In this document: piece by piece, positions 39,556 through 49,474 of the stretch
Numbering within the stretch: position 1 is the first letter of the stretch
Layout: every line of letters begins with the position of its first letter
DNA from: Caloramator sp. mosi_1
GTDB lineage: Bacteria > Bacillota > Clostridia > Clostridiales > Caloramatoraceae
Assembly: GCF_028622835.1 (NCBI RefSeq)
Contig: NZ_CP117677.1
Location: forward strand, 2,032,820-2,096,819
Length of the DNA: 64,000 nucleotides
Direction of reading: 5' to 3'
Made by a program: the position numbers and the translations under genes
Notes under the pieces: model-generated
What the model was told of the DNA's origin: nothing
The model's database searches: none
What the model saw: only the letters and a program-made list of their open reading frames with translations

Positions 39556-40549
39556 ATGAATAGGGAAAATAAATGGTTAATTTATTTATTATTTTTTATT
39601 TTCTTTGTTGCAGTTTTATTTATAATAAGAGATTTAATAGAACCAATTCTTATTTCTATTATATTTGCTTATGTATTAAATCCTATAAAAAACATTTAGA
39701 GAAAAGGGGTTTTTCATCTAAATTAGCTTCTTTTGTTTCGCTTATATTTATTTTTATCTTTTTTATGTTCATTTTTTTGTAATAATACCAAGTATAATTA
39801 AAGAACTTTTTATAATAGCCTCAAGCATAGATATAATAGAAGAAACACTTAAAAGATACTTTTTATTTCTAAATAGAATGCCAACATATTTAAAGGGTAA
39901 TATTGAAATTTTACTAAACAAAGCAAAAAGCAGTACTACTTTGTATTTAGATAAACTATTTGTAAATACAATTCTTGTATCAAAAAAGTACCATTATATC
40001 TTTTAACTCCTATTTTTACCTACTATTTCTTAATAGATACATCATATTTTAAAAAGCAGATAATAAATTTAATACCATCTAAATTTAGAGATTCAATTTT
40101 TGAATTAGCAAAGGATATAGATGAAATTATAGGAAGATATATAAAGGGACAGCTTATCCTATCATTGATTATTTCTATTTTTACATTTATAGGACTTGTT
40201 ATCTTTAAAATTAGATTTCCACTTTTATTACTATTATTAATGGATTTACCAATATTATACCTTACTTTGGGCCTGTATTAGGTTTTGTTCCAGCCTTTGT
40301 TATTGCTTTAACTCAGTCAGTAAATAAAGCAATTTTTGTTTCTGTTTTTTTCTTTATTATTCAGGAGGTAGAAAGTAGTATTATTGCACCTAAAATTTTA
40401 GGAGATAGCCTTGGAATACACCCAATTTATGTTATTATTATATTAATAGTTGGTGGAAAATTTTTGGAGGAATTGGACTTTTATTATCAGTACCTATTGC
40501 AGGAATTATAAAAGTAACTTATAATTATTTAATGAAAAAAATATTTTAA
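39556..40549 (+). CDS. AI-2E family (PF01594) permease
   Basis: About 331 residues from ATG 39556, with frame breaks near 39690, 39780, 39987, 40225 and 40462. Eight or so hydrophobic segments. The family pattern is clear near the C-terminus: IINGFTNIIPYFGPVLGFVP, SSIIAPKILGDSLGIHPIYV and GGIGLLLSVPIAGIIKV. Members include TqsA-type exporters and Na+/H+ antiporters; the substrate here is unknown. Confidence 0.85.
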
Positions 40550-40556
40550 AAGGCAA

Positions 40557-40775
40557 TGAAGGGAAGGAGTACATACTAATTCTGTTTTAGAGAGAAGGTG
40601 GTTGGTGCAAACCTTTACAGATAGGTATGGAAGCAGTCCCTAAGCTGTGTGCTGAAAATTTAGTAGGCATAACCGTTGGCTGGCGTTAAGGCCTTAAGTG
40701 ACCATAATGGTAAATAGGGTGGTACCGCGGAAGTAATCTTTCGTCCCTAATTTTGAGGGATGAAGGATTTTTATT
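40557..40775 (+). ncRNA. T-box leader of alaS
   Basis: The diagnostic T-box sequence GGGTGGTACCGCGG is at 40717-40730. Upstream, GAAGGGAAGGAGTA marks the start of stem I. Downstream, AATCTTTCGTCCCT pairs with AGGGATGAAGGATT (terminator, about 40735-40770) followed by TTTTTA. Uncharged tRNA binds the leader and lets transcription continue into alaS. A GCT at 40651-40653 is a candidate alanine specifier codon; I could not fold the RNA to confirm it. Confidence 0.92.
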
Positions 40776-40831
40776 TCATTTATTTTCGTGTTAATTTACT
40801 TAAGATTATATATATTAAGGAGGTTAGATGA

Positions 40832-43465
40832 ATGAACTATATGGGTTTAAATGAGATTAGAGAAAAATATTTATCTTTTTTGAAAGCAAAGCACATTTAA
40901 GATTACCAAGCTTTTCGCTTGTACCTCAAAATGATAAAAGTTTATTGCTTATAAATGCCGGTATGGCTCCACTTAAGCCTTATTTTACAGGACAGGAAAT
41001 TCCGCCAAGTAAGAGAGTTACAACTTGTCAAAAGTGTATAAGAACTGGAGATATTGAGAGAGTTGGTAAAACAGCAAGACACGGTACTTTCTTTGAGATG
41101 TTGGGTAATTTTTCCTTCGGAGATTATTTTAAAGAAGAGGCAACACAATGGGCGTGGGAGTTTGCAACAGAGGTTTTAAAACTTCCAAAGGACAGATTAT
41201 ATGTAACTATTTATGAAAATGATGATGAAGCCTTTGAAATATGGACAAAGAAGGTTGGTGTACCTGCTGATAGAATTTATAGAATGGGTAAGGAGGATAA
41301 CTTCTGGGAAATAGGTCAAGGACCTTGTGGACCTTGTTCAGAACTTTACTTTGACAGAGGAGAAGATAAAGGATGTGGCAAACCAGATTGTAAAGTAGGT
41401 TGCGATTGTGATAGATTTATTGAATTTTGGAATCTTGTATTCACACAATTTAATAAAGAAGAAGATGGTACATATTCAAAACTTGAAAATCCAAATATAG
41501 ACACTGGAATGGGATTAGAAAGAATAGCAACTATTATGCAGGGAGTAGATTCAATATTTGAGGTAGACACAATAAAAGCTATTTTAGATAAGGTGTGTGA
41601 AGTTGCTAACTATAAGTATAATTCAGATGATAAAAAGGATGTTTCAATAAGAGTTATTACAGACCATATAAGAAGTGTTACTTTTATGGTAAGTGATGGA
41701 ATACTTCCTTCTAATGAGGGACGTGGATATGTTCTAAGAAGGCTTTTAAGAAGAGCGGCAAGACACGGTAAACTTCTTGGAATAAATAATGCCTTTTATA
41801 TGAAATTTGTGATGTTGTTATTGAAAATTCAAAGAAGGCTTATCCTGAATTAGAAGAAAAGAGAGATTTTATAAAGAAGGTAATTAAGCTTGAAGAGGAA
41901 AGATTTGATGAAACAATAGATCAAGGATTAAGTATTTTAAATGGATATATTGAGGATTTAAAAGCTAAGAATCAAAATATATTAGATGGGGAAAGTGCAT
42001 TTAAATTATATGATACATATGGTTTCCCTATCGAACTTACAATAGAAATTTTAGAAGAACAAAATATGACTGTTGACTTAGAAGGCTTTGAAAAGGAAAT
42101 GAAGATTCAAAAGGATAGAGCTCGTTCTGCAAGAGAAGAAACTAACTATATGGGAACAGATTTAGATATATATTCTACTCTTCCAGCAGACATTACTACT
42201 GAGTTTATAGGGTATTCCACTTTAGAAACTAATGCAAGAATACTTTACATAATCAAAGATGGACAATTTGTTGATAGAGCAGAGCAAAATGATGAAGTTA
42301 CATTAATACTTGATAAGACAACCTTCTATCCAGAAATGGGTGGCCAAATAGGAGATACAGGTGTAATAGTTGGAGATAGTTTTGAAGTAAAGGTTTTAGA
42401 TTGTAAAAAGACGCATAATAACAAAATAATACACATATGTAAGGTAAATAAGGGTGAATTAAATAAAGATATTGATGTAACTACAAAGGTTGATGTACAA
42501 AGACGTTATGATATTGCAAGAAACCATACTGCAACCCATCTATTACACAAGGCATTAAGAGAAGTTTTAGGAAGTCACGTTGAACAATCAGGTTCTTTAG
42601 TTGCTGGCGATAGGCTAAGATTTGACTTTACACATTTTGAAGCAATGTCAAGTGAAGAGTTAAAGAGGGTAGAAGCATTAGTTAATGAAAAGATATTGGA
42701 GGCCCTTTGTGTTGAGACAATAGAAACTTCATTAGATGAAGCTAAAAAATGGGAGCTACTGCATTGTTTGGTGAGAAGTATGGAAGCAAAGTCAGGGTTG
42801 TTAGAATAGGCAACTTTAGTATGGAACTTTGTGGAGGTACCCACGTAACAAATACATCATCAATTGGTATGTTTAAAATAATTTCAGAAGGTGGAGTTGC
42901 AGCAGGTATAAGAAGAGTTGAAGCTGTAACAGGTAGAGGAGCCCTTGAATTTGTTAATTCAGTTGAAGCTACATTATATGAAGTTTCAAAGGTTTTAAAG
43001 AGTACAACTAAGGAAGTAGTAAGAAAGGCAGAAGGACTTGTTAATGAGCTTAAGGAAAAAGAAAGAGAGATTGAAGTATTAAAGAGTAAGATGGCAAGCA
43101 GTGTTGCAGATGAAATTGTAAATTCTGCAAAGGAGATAAAGGGAGTAAAGGTTGCTACTGCAAAGGTAGATTTGGATGCTGATGGATTAAGAACATTAGG
43201 AGATAGGTTAAAGGAAAAGTTAGGTGCCTGCGTAGTTGTGCTTGCAAGTAGTAAGGATGGAAAAGTAGTTTTTGTTTCAATGGCAAGTAAAGATGCAGTA
43301 CAAATGGGTGCTCACGCAGGAAATATTATTAGGGAAGTTGCTAAAATAGCAGGTGGTGGAGGCGGAGGAAGACCAGATATTGCACAAGCTGGTGGACGAG
43401 ATGCCTTAAAGATAGATGAAGCTTTAAATAAAGTAATTGATATTGTTGAAACAATGTTAAAATAA
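40832..43465 (+). CDS. alaS: Alanyl-tRNA synthetase
   Basis: ATG 40832 follows AAGGAGG at about 8 bases; the ATG at 40828 is out of frame. About 878 residues, full length. Class II core: [53 protein letters not shown]. Editing domain: [16 protein letters not shown] and CGGTHV. C-terminal DHHA1 domain: [16 protein letters not shown]. Frame breaks near 40880, 41805 and 42760, each a lost base in a short run. As this gene is essential, the breaks must be errors. Controlled by the T-box. Confidence 0.96.
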
Positions 43466-43507
43466 TGGTATATTATGTATAAAGAATAAACAAAGGAAGG
43501 TGTTATT

Positions 43508-43762
43508 ATGGCAGAGCACCATGAAACAATGAAGTTTAATTTTGAGTTTGAACCTAATCAAAAGGTTAGAGAAGTATTAGATGAGGTTTATCAAGCATTA
43601 AAGGAAAAGGGATATAATCCAATAAATCAACTTGTGGGATACATATTATCTGGTGATCCAACATATATAACAAGTCATAAAAGTGCAAGAACTATAATTA
43701 GAAGAGTTGAACGTGATGAAATTTTAGAAGAATTGTTTAAAGTATATCTTGAAAACAAGTAA
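43508..43762 (+). CDS. ireB: IreB family regulatory phosphoprotein
   Basis: 84 residues, intact, GAAGGTG upstream. UPF0297 family: [55 protein letters not shown]. In Enterococcus the orthologue is phosphorylated by the Ser/Thr kinase IreK and affects cephalosporin tolerance. It is almost always just after alaS and before ruvX. The N-terminal Thr that is phosphorylated in IreB is present near the start (HETM). Confidence 0.93.
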   Translation: MAEHHETMKFNFEFEPNQKVREVLDEVYQALKEKGYNPINQLVGYILSGDPTYITSHKSARTIIRRVERDEILEELFKVYLENK

Positions 43763-43765
43763 AGG

Positions 43766-43800
43766 GTTGCATTGGGATTTTCCCAATGCAACTTAGTTTT
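43766..43800 (+). terminator. Terminator after ireB
   Basis: GTTGCATTGGGA (43766-43777), loop TTT, TCCCAATGCAAC (43781-43792), perfect 12 bp, then TTAGTTTT. Confidence 0.9.
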
Positions 43801-43815
43801 AAAAGGGTGATAATT

Positions 43816-44762
43816 ATGAAATACTATTATTTAGGTAAAACAAATTTAAAGGTATCAAAGCTATGTTTTGGTAGTTTAACTGTAGGACCGCTTCAGGCAA
43901 ATTTACCTGTAGAGGATGGGGCCAGAATTATTGCCTATGCCTTTGATAAAGGAGTAAATTTTATAGATACTGCTAAATTATATAAGACTTATCCATATAT
44001 TAAAAGGGCATTAGAAATTACAAAAATAAAAATATAATAGTCTCGTCAAAATCCTATGATTATACCTATGAGGGTATGAAGGAAAGTGTTCAAGAAGCCT
44101 TAGAATGTATGGGGTTAAAAAAGATTGGTATATTTATGTTACACGAACAAGAGAGTAGATTAACACTAAAGGGGCATTGGGAGGCTTTAAGATATTTATT
44201 AGATGCAAAAACAGGGTATTGTAGAAGCAGTTGGTGTTTCAACTCACGCTGTAGAGGTTGTTGAGGCGGCTGCTACTATTCCTGAAATTGAGGTTATACA
44301 TCCAATTGTTAACATTAAAGGATTAGGGATAATTGACGGTACCATTGATGATATGTTAAGGGCTGTAAAATTAGCCTACGAAAATGGTAAGGGAATTTTT
44401 GCTATGAAACCCTTAGGAGGAGGAAATTTAATTAACTCCTATGATGAATGTTTAAATTTTGTCTTAAATATTCCTCACATACATTCTATAGCTTTAGGTA
44501 TGCAAAGTATAGAAGAGGTAGAAGCCAATATTTCAAAATTTGAAGGTCGTTCAATAGATGAAAATTTAAAATTAAAATTAAAAAATAAAAAAAGAGACTT
44601 TTGATTGAGGAATGGTGTTCAGGATGTGGTAAATGTGTAGATGTTTGTTCAAATAATGCTTTAGAAATAAAAGACAACAGGGCAAATGTTAATTTAGAAA
44701 AATGTCTTTTATGTGGTTATTGTTCACAATATTGCAGAGATTTTTGCATAAAAATTGTATAG
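43816..44762 (+). CDS. Aldo/keto reductase with C-terminal ferredoxin domain
   Basis: About 315 residues from ATG 43816 (AAAGGGTGA upstream). The N-terminus is the AKR barrel: LGKTNLKVSKLCFGSLTVG, GVNFIDTAKLYKTYPYI (catalytic Asp and Tyr), VGVSTHAVEVVEAA. The C-terminus has two [4Fe-4S] motifs: CSGCGKCVDVC and CLLCGYCSQYCRDFC. This fusion is known in anaerobes and points to an electron-transfer-linked oxidoreductase; the substrate is unknown. Frame breaks near 44028, 44205 and 44590. It lies inside the usual ireB-ruvX spacing with its own 5' end after a terminator. Confidence 0.88.
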
Positions 44763-44771
44763 GAGGATAAA

Positions 44772-45183
44772 ATGAGAATATTAGGTTTAGATGTAGGAGA
44801 TAAAACTATAGGAGTTGCAGTTAGTGATCCATTAGGTTGGACTGCACAGGGTGTAAAAACAATAAAAAGAATAGGTATTAAAAAGATTTGCAAGAGATAC
44901 TAAATATTATAAAAGAATATAATGTAGAAAAGATAGTTGTTGGTTTGCCAAAGAATATGAATGGTACATTAGGGCCTCAAAGTGAAAAAGTTTTAAATTT
45001 TTGTGATAAATTAAAGGAAGTATGCAGTTTAGAAATAGTATTAGAGGATGAAAGGCTTACAACAGTTGCTGCAGAAAGAATGTTGATAGAGGCTGATATG
45101 CATTGGTCAAAAAGAAAAAAGTAATAGATACAATTGCAGCAACATATATTTTACAAGGATACCTTGACAAAATAAAGAAATAA
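44772..45183 (+). CDS. ruvX: Putative Holliday junction resolvase RuvX/YqgF
   Basis: ATG 44772 follows AGGAGG. About 137 residues with frame breaks near 44885 and 45117. RNase H-like fold: [19 protein letters not shown] (first Asp), [35 protein letters not shown], and the last Asp in [15 protein letters not shown]. By family knowledge it acts in resolving DNA junctions or in pre-16S rRNA processing. Confidence 0.93.
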
Positions 45184-45188
45184 TTTAG

Positions 45189-45217
45189 TTGACAATTTTT
45201 AAAATAAAACTTACAAT
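45189..45217 (+). promoter_or_regulatory. Sigma-A promoter of the DUF1292 gene
   Basis: TTGACA (45189-45194), 17-base spacer, TACAAT (45212-45217). Transcription would begin about 20 bases before the start codon's ribosome site. Confidence 0.8.
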
Positions 45218-45247
45218 CTAATTATAAACAAGAAAGAGGTGAATTTT

Positions 45248-45526
45248 ATGGAAAATATGGATAACGTAATCGTTTTAACAGATGAAAATGGTCAAGAAAC
45301 ATCTTTTGAATTCATAACTGATCTTGAAGTTGATGGTAATGTTTATTATGTACTTTATCCAGTTGATTCAGAAGAAGAAGATGCTGTAGTATTTAAGGTT
45401 GAAGTTGATGAGGATGGCCAAGAAGTACTTTCAGTTATAGAAGATGATGAAGAATTTGAAAAGGTTGCTGAAGCATATCAAGAATGGTTAGATAGCGACG
45501 AAGATTTCGAATTTGATGAAGAATAA
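45248..45526 (+). CDS. DUF1292 (YrzB-like) protein
   Basis: ATG 45248 follows AGAGGTG. 92 residues, strongly acidic. Family pattern: VLTDENGQETSFEFI, DGNVYYVLYPVDSEEEDAVVF and a tail of Asp/Glu (SDEDFEFDEE). Regular place next to ireB and ruvX in Firmicutes. Function unknown; it lacks motifs of any enzyme. Followed by a TTCG-loop terminator that overlaps its stop. Confidence 0.9.
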   Translation: MENMDNVIVLTDENGQETSFEFITDLEVDGNVYYVLYPVDSEEEDAVVFKVEVDEDGQEVLSVIEDDEEFEKVAEAYQEWLDSDEDFEFDEE

Positions 45527-45556
45527 AAAGGATGTACCTTCGGGTATATCCTTTTT
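45525..45556 (+). terminator. Terminator with TTCG tetraloop
   Basis: AAAAAGGATGTACC (45525-45538), TTCG loop, GGTATATCCTTTTT (45543-45556). 14 bp with one G-T pair and its own T-run. Confidence 0.9.
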
Positions 45557-45576
45557 TATGCAAAAGGAGGAGTACT

Positions 45577-46280
45577 ATGGGTTTTAAGATATTAGGCAAT
45601 AAAAAGAAGCGATATTTAAAAGAAGGCTAAACAGGTTTGAAGCTATTGTTGAATTAGATGGTTGCGAAGAGTTAGTTCACGTACCAAATACAGGAAGATT
45701 AAAGGAGTTGCTTATACCCAATGTAAGGGTATACCTGTTGGAAAGTAAAAGTGCTAAACGTAAAACAAAGTATTCTTTAATGTTTGTAGAAAAAAGGGAG
45801 ACTAATATGTATTAACTCAAGCTTAGCAAATAGAGTTTTTGAGGAGGCGATAAAAAGTAAAATGGTATATTTAGGTGATGGTGACTTGAAAAGGGAGGTA
45901 ACCTATGGTAATAGTAAATTTGATTTTTGCATAATTGGAGAAAGAAATATATTTATAGAAGTTAAATGTGCTACTTATGAATTAGATGGAATAGCAAGAT
46001 TTCCAGATGCTCCTACAGAAAGAGGACGAAGACACGTAGAAGAACTTATTGAATTAAAGAGATTAGGCTATGAAAGTAAAATAATATTTGTTGCTTTTAT
46101 GGATTATGCAAGTTGCTTTATTCCTTATAAAGAGATAGATGAAAAATTTTACAAATCGCTTATAAAGGCAAAGGAAATGGGGTAGATATAATGTGTTATC
46201 GTTGCAATGTAACTTTGGATGAAATTAGTATTTCAGATGAAATTCCTGTAAAATTAGATATTGACAATCATTATCAATAG
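45577..46280 (+). CDS. sfsA: DNA/RNA nuclease SfsA family protein
   Basis: About 234 residues from ATG 45577 (AAAGGAGGAG upstream). Visible: RLNRFEAIVELDG, HVPNTGRLKELL, CINSSLANRVFEEAI, the nuclease-type core FIEVKCATYELDGIARFPDA, and RGRRHVEELIELK. Frame breaks near 45606, 45806 and 46183; after the last the end reads CYRCNVTLDEI. E. coli SfsA was linked to sugar fermentation regulation and later to nuclease activity. The last codons overlap the feo promoter and Fur box. Confidence 0.9.
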
Positions 46281-46311
46281 GATTATAATATAATTGAAAA
46301 TGAATTTCAAT
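46260..46311 (+). promoter_or_regulatory. feoAB promoter with two Fur boxes
   Basis: TTGACA (46261-46266), 17 bases, TATAAT (46284-46289), a perfect consensus promoter. Fur box 1, TGACAATCATTATCA (46262-46276), fits the 7-1-7 palindrome TGATAATnATTATCA with one mismatch and covers -35 and spacer. Fur box 2, TGAAAATGAATTTCA (46295-46309), lies downstream over the transcription start. Iron-loaded Fur should repress. Confidence 0.88.
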
Positions 46312-46331
46312 ACTAAGAAGGGGATGTTATT

Positions 46332-46561
46332 ATGACCCTTGATATGGCAAAAAAGGGACAAAAAATTTATATAAAAAAATAAATGATGAAAATATAAAAA
46401 TCCAAGCTATAAGGTTGGGAATTTATGAAGGTGCAAAGGTAGATTGTTCTTTAAAAATCCCCTTTGGACCAGTAATTTTAAGTAATAGAATGCAAGAAAT
46501 AGCTGTAGGAAGAACTTTGGCCAGAAAAATAGAAATAGACGTTATAAAGGAGGGGGCATAA
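46332..46561 (+). CDS. feoA: Ferrous iron transport protein A
   Basis: About 76 residues from ATG 46332 (AAGGGGATG upstream). SH3-like fold of the FeoA family: AIRLGIYEGAKVDCSLKIPF and EIAVGRTLARKIEIDVI. One frame break near 46380. It shares one base with feoB (TAATG), so the two are coupled. It supports FeoB-driven ferrous iron uptake at the membrane. Confidence 0.9.
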
Positions 46562-48397
46562 TGGAATGCTGTGGAGGTATAAAAATTGACATTCCTAAGG
46601 GTTATAAGAAGCTTGTTTTAGCAGGTAATCCTAATGTAGGGAAGTCAGTTTTTTTAATGCTTTAACAGGAATGTATGTAGATGTATCTAATTTTCCAGGT
46701 ACAACTGTAGATATTTCTCACGGAAAATATCAAGATTATGTTGTACTTGATACTCCAGGTGTTTATGGAGTATCATCCTTTAATGATGAAGAAAGAGTTG
46801 CACGGGATGTAATTCTTTATGGGGATGTTATTCTAAATGTAGTAGATGCACTCCACCTAGAGAGAGATTTATTTCTTACTCTACAAATTATTGATATGGG
46901 CAAACCGGTTATTGTCGCTCTAAATATGATGGATGATGTAGAAAGAAATGGTATAAAAATTGATATAGATAAGTTAAGTCAACTTTTAGGTGTACCAGTA
47001 ATTCCTACTGTAGCAGTCAAGGGAAAGGGAATTGAGGAAGTAAAAAACAACATAAAAATGCAAGAGTAGGGAATATAGATGGTAGGATTAGGGAATATCT
47101 TGAAGAATTTAAAAATATGGTTAAACACCAAAGTGAAGCACTAATGCTTCTTGAAGATGATGAAGCAACCTCACAAAGATTAAACATTAAAACCTTAGGT
47201 AAAAGAGAAGAAGTTTATAGATTAAGAAGAGAACGAGTAGATAAAATAGTTGAAAACGTAATAATTAAAGAAGGTAAAGGTAATATATTAAGACAAAAAT
47301 TAGTACCTTAACTTTAAACCCATTAACAGGAATACCAATATTAATATTAGTACTCTATTTAATATTTAAGGTGATTGGTGTATGGGTCGCAGGGGATGTG
47401 GTTGGAGTTACTGAGGAAACAATAATGGCAGGATACTATGAACCTTTTATAAGAAGTATTGTTTTAAAATTCTTTAATGAAAGCAGTTTTATGTATAGGC
47501 TTTTAGCTGGTGAGTTTGGGATAATGACATTAACTCCAACTTATGTAATTGGATTATTAATGCCACTTGTAATTGCTTTTTATTTCTTTATGTCTATTAT
47601 GGAGGATTCTGGTTATTTACCTCGAATAGCAGCTTTGGTTGATAGAATTTTATCCTTCTTCGGCTTAAATGGAAGGGCAATCATACCAATTATATTAGGG
47701 TTTGGTTGTATAACAATGGCAACTATTACAACAAGACTTCTGGGAACAAAGAGGGAAAAATAATAGCAACTATATTGTTAGGATTTACAATCCCTTGTTC
47801 TGCTCAGCTTGGTGTAATTGCTGGAATGATTGCACCGCTTGGAGTTAAGTATATACTTATTTATGCATTTACAATACTAATAGTATTTGCATTAACTGGT
47901 ACAGTTTTAAATAAAACATTGCCTGGTGAATCATCCGAACTGTTTATAGATCTTCCACCTATGAGATTACCTAAACTATCTAACGTATTAAAAAGACGTG
48001 GACAAAGACTGTAATGTTTTTAAAGGAAGCAACGCCTTTATTTGCGTTAGGTGCTCTTATTATAACTTTATTAGAAGAAACAAAAATAATATATAAAATA
48101 CAAGATTTATTTAAACCAATAACAGAAAGCTTTTTAAGACTTCCAAAGGAAACTGCAAATGCCTTTATTATGGGTATAATAAGAAGAGATTTTGGGGCAG
48201 CAGGTCTTACTGAATTAAGTTTATCACCTGAGCAGACAGTTGTTGCTTTGGTTACTATTACATTGTTTGTACCTTGTATTGCTTCAATAATAGTAATTTT
48301 CAAAGAGCGCTCTAAAAAGGAAGCGGCTTTAATATGGTTAGGTAGTTTTGTACTGGCATTTTTAGTTGGAGGAATTTTGGCCTTCTTGATTGTATAA
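46561..48397 (+). CDS. feoB: Ferrous iron transporter B
   Basis: About 612 residues. N-terminal G domain: LAGNPNVGKSVFFNALTG (G1), NFPGTTVDI (G2), DTPGVYG (G3), NMMD (G4), then the GDI-like helices. The membrane part has Gate motifs: LGFGCITMATITTR and GFTIPCSAQLGVIAGM, with the conserved Cys, and NAFIMGIIRRDFGAAGL near the end. Frame breaks near 46650, 47060, 47305, 47755 and 47995. A compact FeoB, shorter than the ~770 residues in E. coli. Fur-regulated. Confidence 0.94.
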
Positions 48398-48409
48398 GGA
48401 GATGATTAA

Positions 48410-48541
48410 ATGGAAATTAAGTGTCCAACCTGCGGTATGTTGGTAAAAAATTCTACAATATGTCCAAGATGTAGAACGGAATTAAATTCTTGTTTGAAGT
48501 GTTCAGGTAATTGCCTTAAGTGTAAACTTAAGAAAAGTTGA
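48410..48541 (+). CDS. 43-residue eight-cysteine protein following feoB
   Basis: ATG 48410 follows AAGGAGATG, 12 bases after feoB, so it is in the feo operon. It has four CxxC pairs: CPTC, CPRC, CLKC and CLKC, in a zinc-ribbon or metal-knuckle layout with two probable sites. It is not the classic FeoC winged helix and has no membrane helix. It could sense or buffer iron or zinc for FeoB, or bind nucleic acid. I know no named family for it. Confidence 0.75.
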   Translation: MEIKCPTCGMLVKNSTICPRCRTELNSCLKCSGNCLKCKLKKS

Positions 48542-48586
48542 TTTTGTATAAAATAATAGACTATGTAAAGTATTTAATATGTTTGT

Positions 48587-48645
48587 CCCCTTGAAGGATT
48601 TCTTATGTATTAATTTATTTTAAATCCATTCGAGGGGTAATTTTT
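48587..48645 (+). terminator. Terminator of the feo operon
   Basis: CCCCTTGAAGGATTT (48587-48601) pairs with AAATCCATTCGAGGGG (48622-48637), about 14 bp with one bulge and one wobble around a 20-base loop, then TAATTTTTT. The remaining gap to fur is AT-rich and holds only the fur promoter. Confidence 0.75.
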
Positions 48646-48791
48646 TATAACCTTTTATATTATTTTAACTATTTATTTAAATGAAATTTTATGATTTTTA
48701 GTAATACATTGTAGAATATTTTATATAGATCACATATGTAATAAAGATTTATAATTTATGAATATAAATTTTATTTTCAATTGGATATCAC

Positions 48792-48821
48792 TTGACAATA
48801 AAACGATTAGAGTGTACACTC
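48792..48821 (+). promoter_or_regulatory. fur promoter with an overlapping palindrome
   Basis: TTGACA (48792-48797), 17 bases, TACACT (48815-48820). A perfect 12-bp palindrome GAGTGTACACTC (48810-48821) covers the -10 region. It does not look like a Fur or PerR box (no AATnATT core), so another regulator may bind, or it may be chance. Confidence 0.65.
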
Positions 48822-48855
48822 AAATTAACATATATTAGAAGTTGAGGTGCTATTT

Positions 48856-49307
48856 ATGTTTAAAGAGGATGCTGAAAAACTAAAGCAAGATTTAAAAAGC
48901 CAAGGATATAAATTGACACCACAAAGAAGAGCTGTTCTTGATGTAATTATTGAAAATGAAGGTAAACATTTATCACCTGAAGAAATATATGACATTGTTA
49001 AACAAAATTGTCCTGATATAGGGCTTGCAACAGTATATAGAACACTTAATTTATTAGAGAAGATGGGTGTAATTTGTAAGATTAATTTTGATGATGGATG
49101 TAATAGATACGAATTAGTACACGATGAAGAGGATCATCAGCATCATCATTTAGTATGCAAAGGTTGTGGAAAAGTTGAAGAGGTTGAAGATGATCTTCTT
49201 GAGGTTTTAGAAGAAAAATAGAGGAAAAATATAATTTTAAAATAAATGACCACAACGTAAAATTTTATGGATATTGCAGTGAATGTAGGAAAAACTTAAG
49301 GCAGTAA
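48856..49307 (+). CDS. fur: Fur-family metal-dependent repressor
   Basis: ATG 48856 follows GAGGTG; an in-frame start at 48847 overlaps it. About 150 residues, one frame break near 49218. Winged helix: GYKLTPQRRAVLDVI, SPEEIYDIVK, IGLATVYRTLNLLEKMGVI. Metal sites: DDGCNRYELVHDEEDHQHHHLVCKGCGK, here split as NRYELVHD and HHHLVCKGCG, with the second zinc pair CSECRK. Its targets should include the feo promoter 2.5 kb upstream. PerR or Zur identity is less likely given the Fur boxes nearby. Confidence 0.9.
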
Positions 49308-49325
49308 ATGCTGCCTTTTTATAAT
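49298..49325 (+). terminator. Terminator after fur
   Basis: AAGGCAG (49298-49304) pairs with CTGCCTT (49311-49317), then TTTTATAA. It overlaps the stop codon. Confidence 0.75.
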
Positions 49326-49398
49326 TTATAAATTTATGCAATGGTTAAGTATTGTTTTTACAAAATGTAAAAAATAAAAAAGAATGAAATATTTGAGT

Positions 49399-49427
49399 TG
49401 ATTAACTATGTTAATATAAAGTATAAT
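49399..49427 (+). promoter_or_regulatory. Possible promoter of the RNase J operon
   Basis: TTGATT (about 49398-49403), 18 bases, TATAAT (49422-49427), 47 bases before the start. Reasonable but not perfect. Confidence 0.5.
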
Positions 49428-49474
49428 AGCAGTATTGGTAATGTTCGGCTATAAAATAAAAAGGAGGGAAATTT

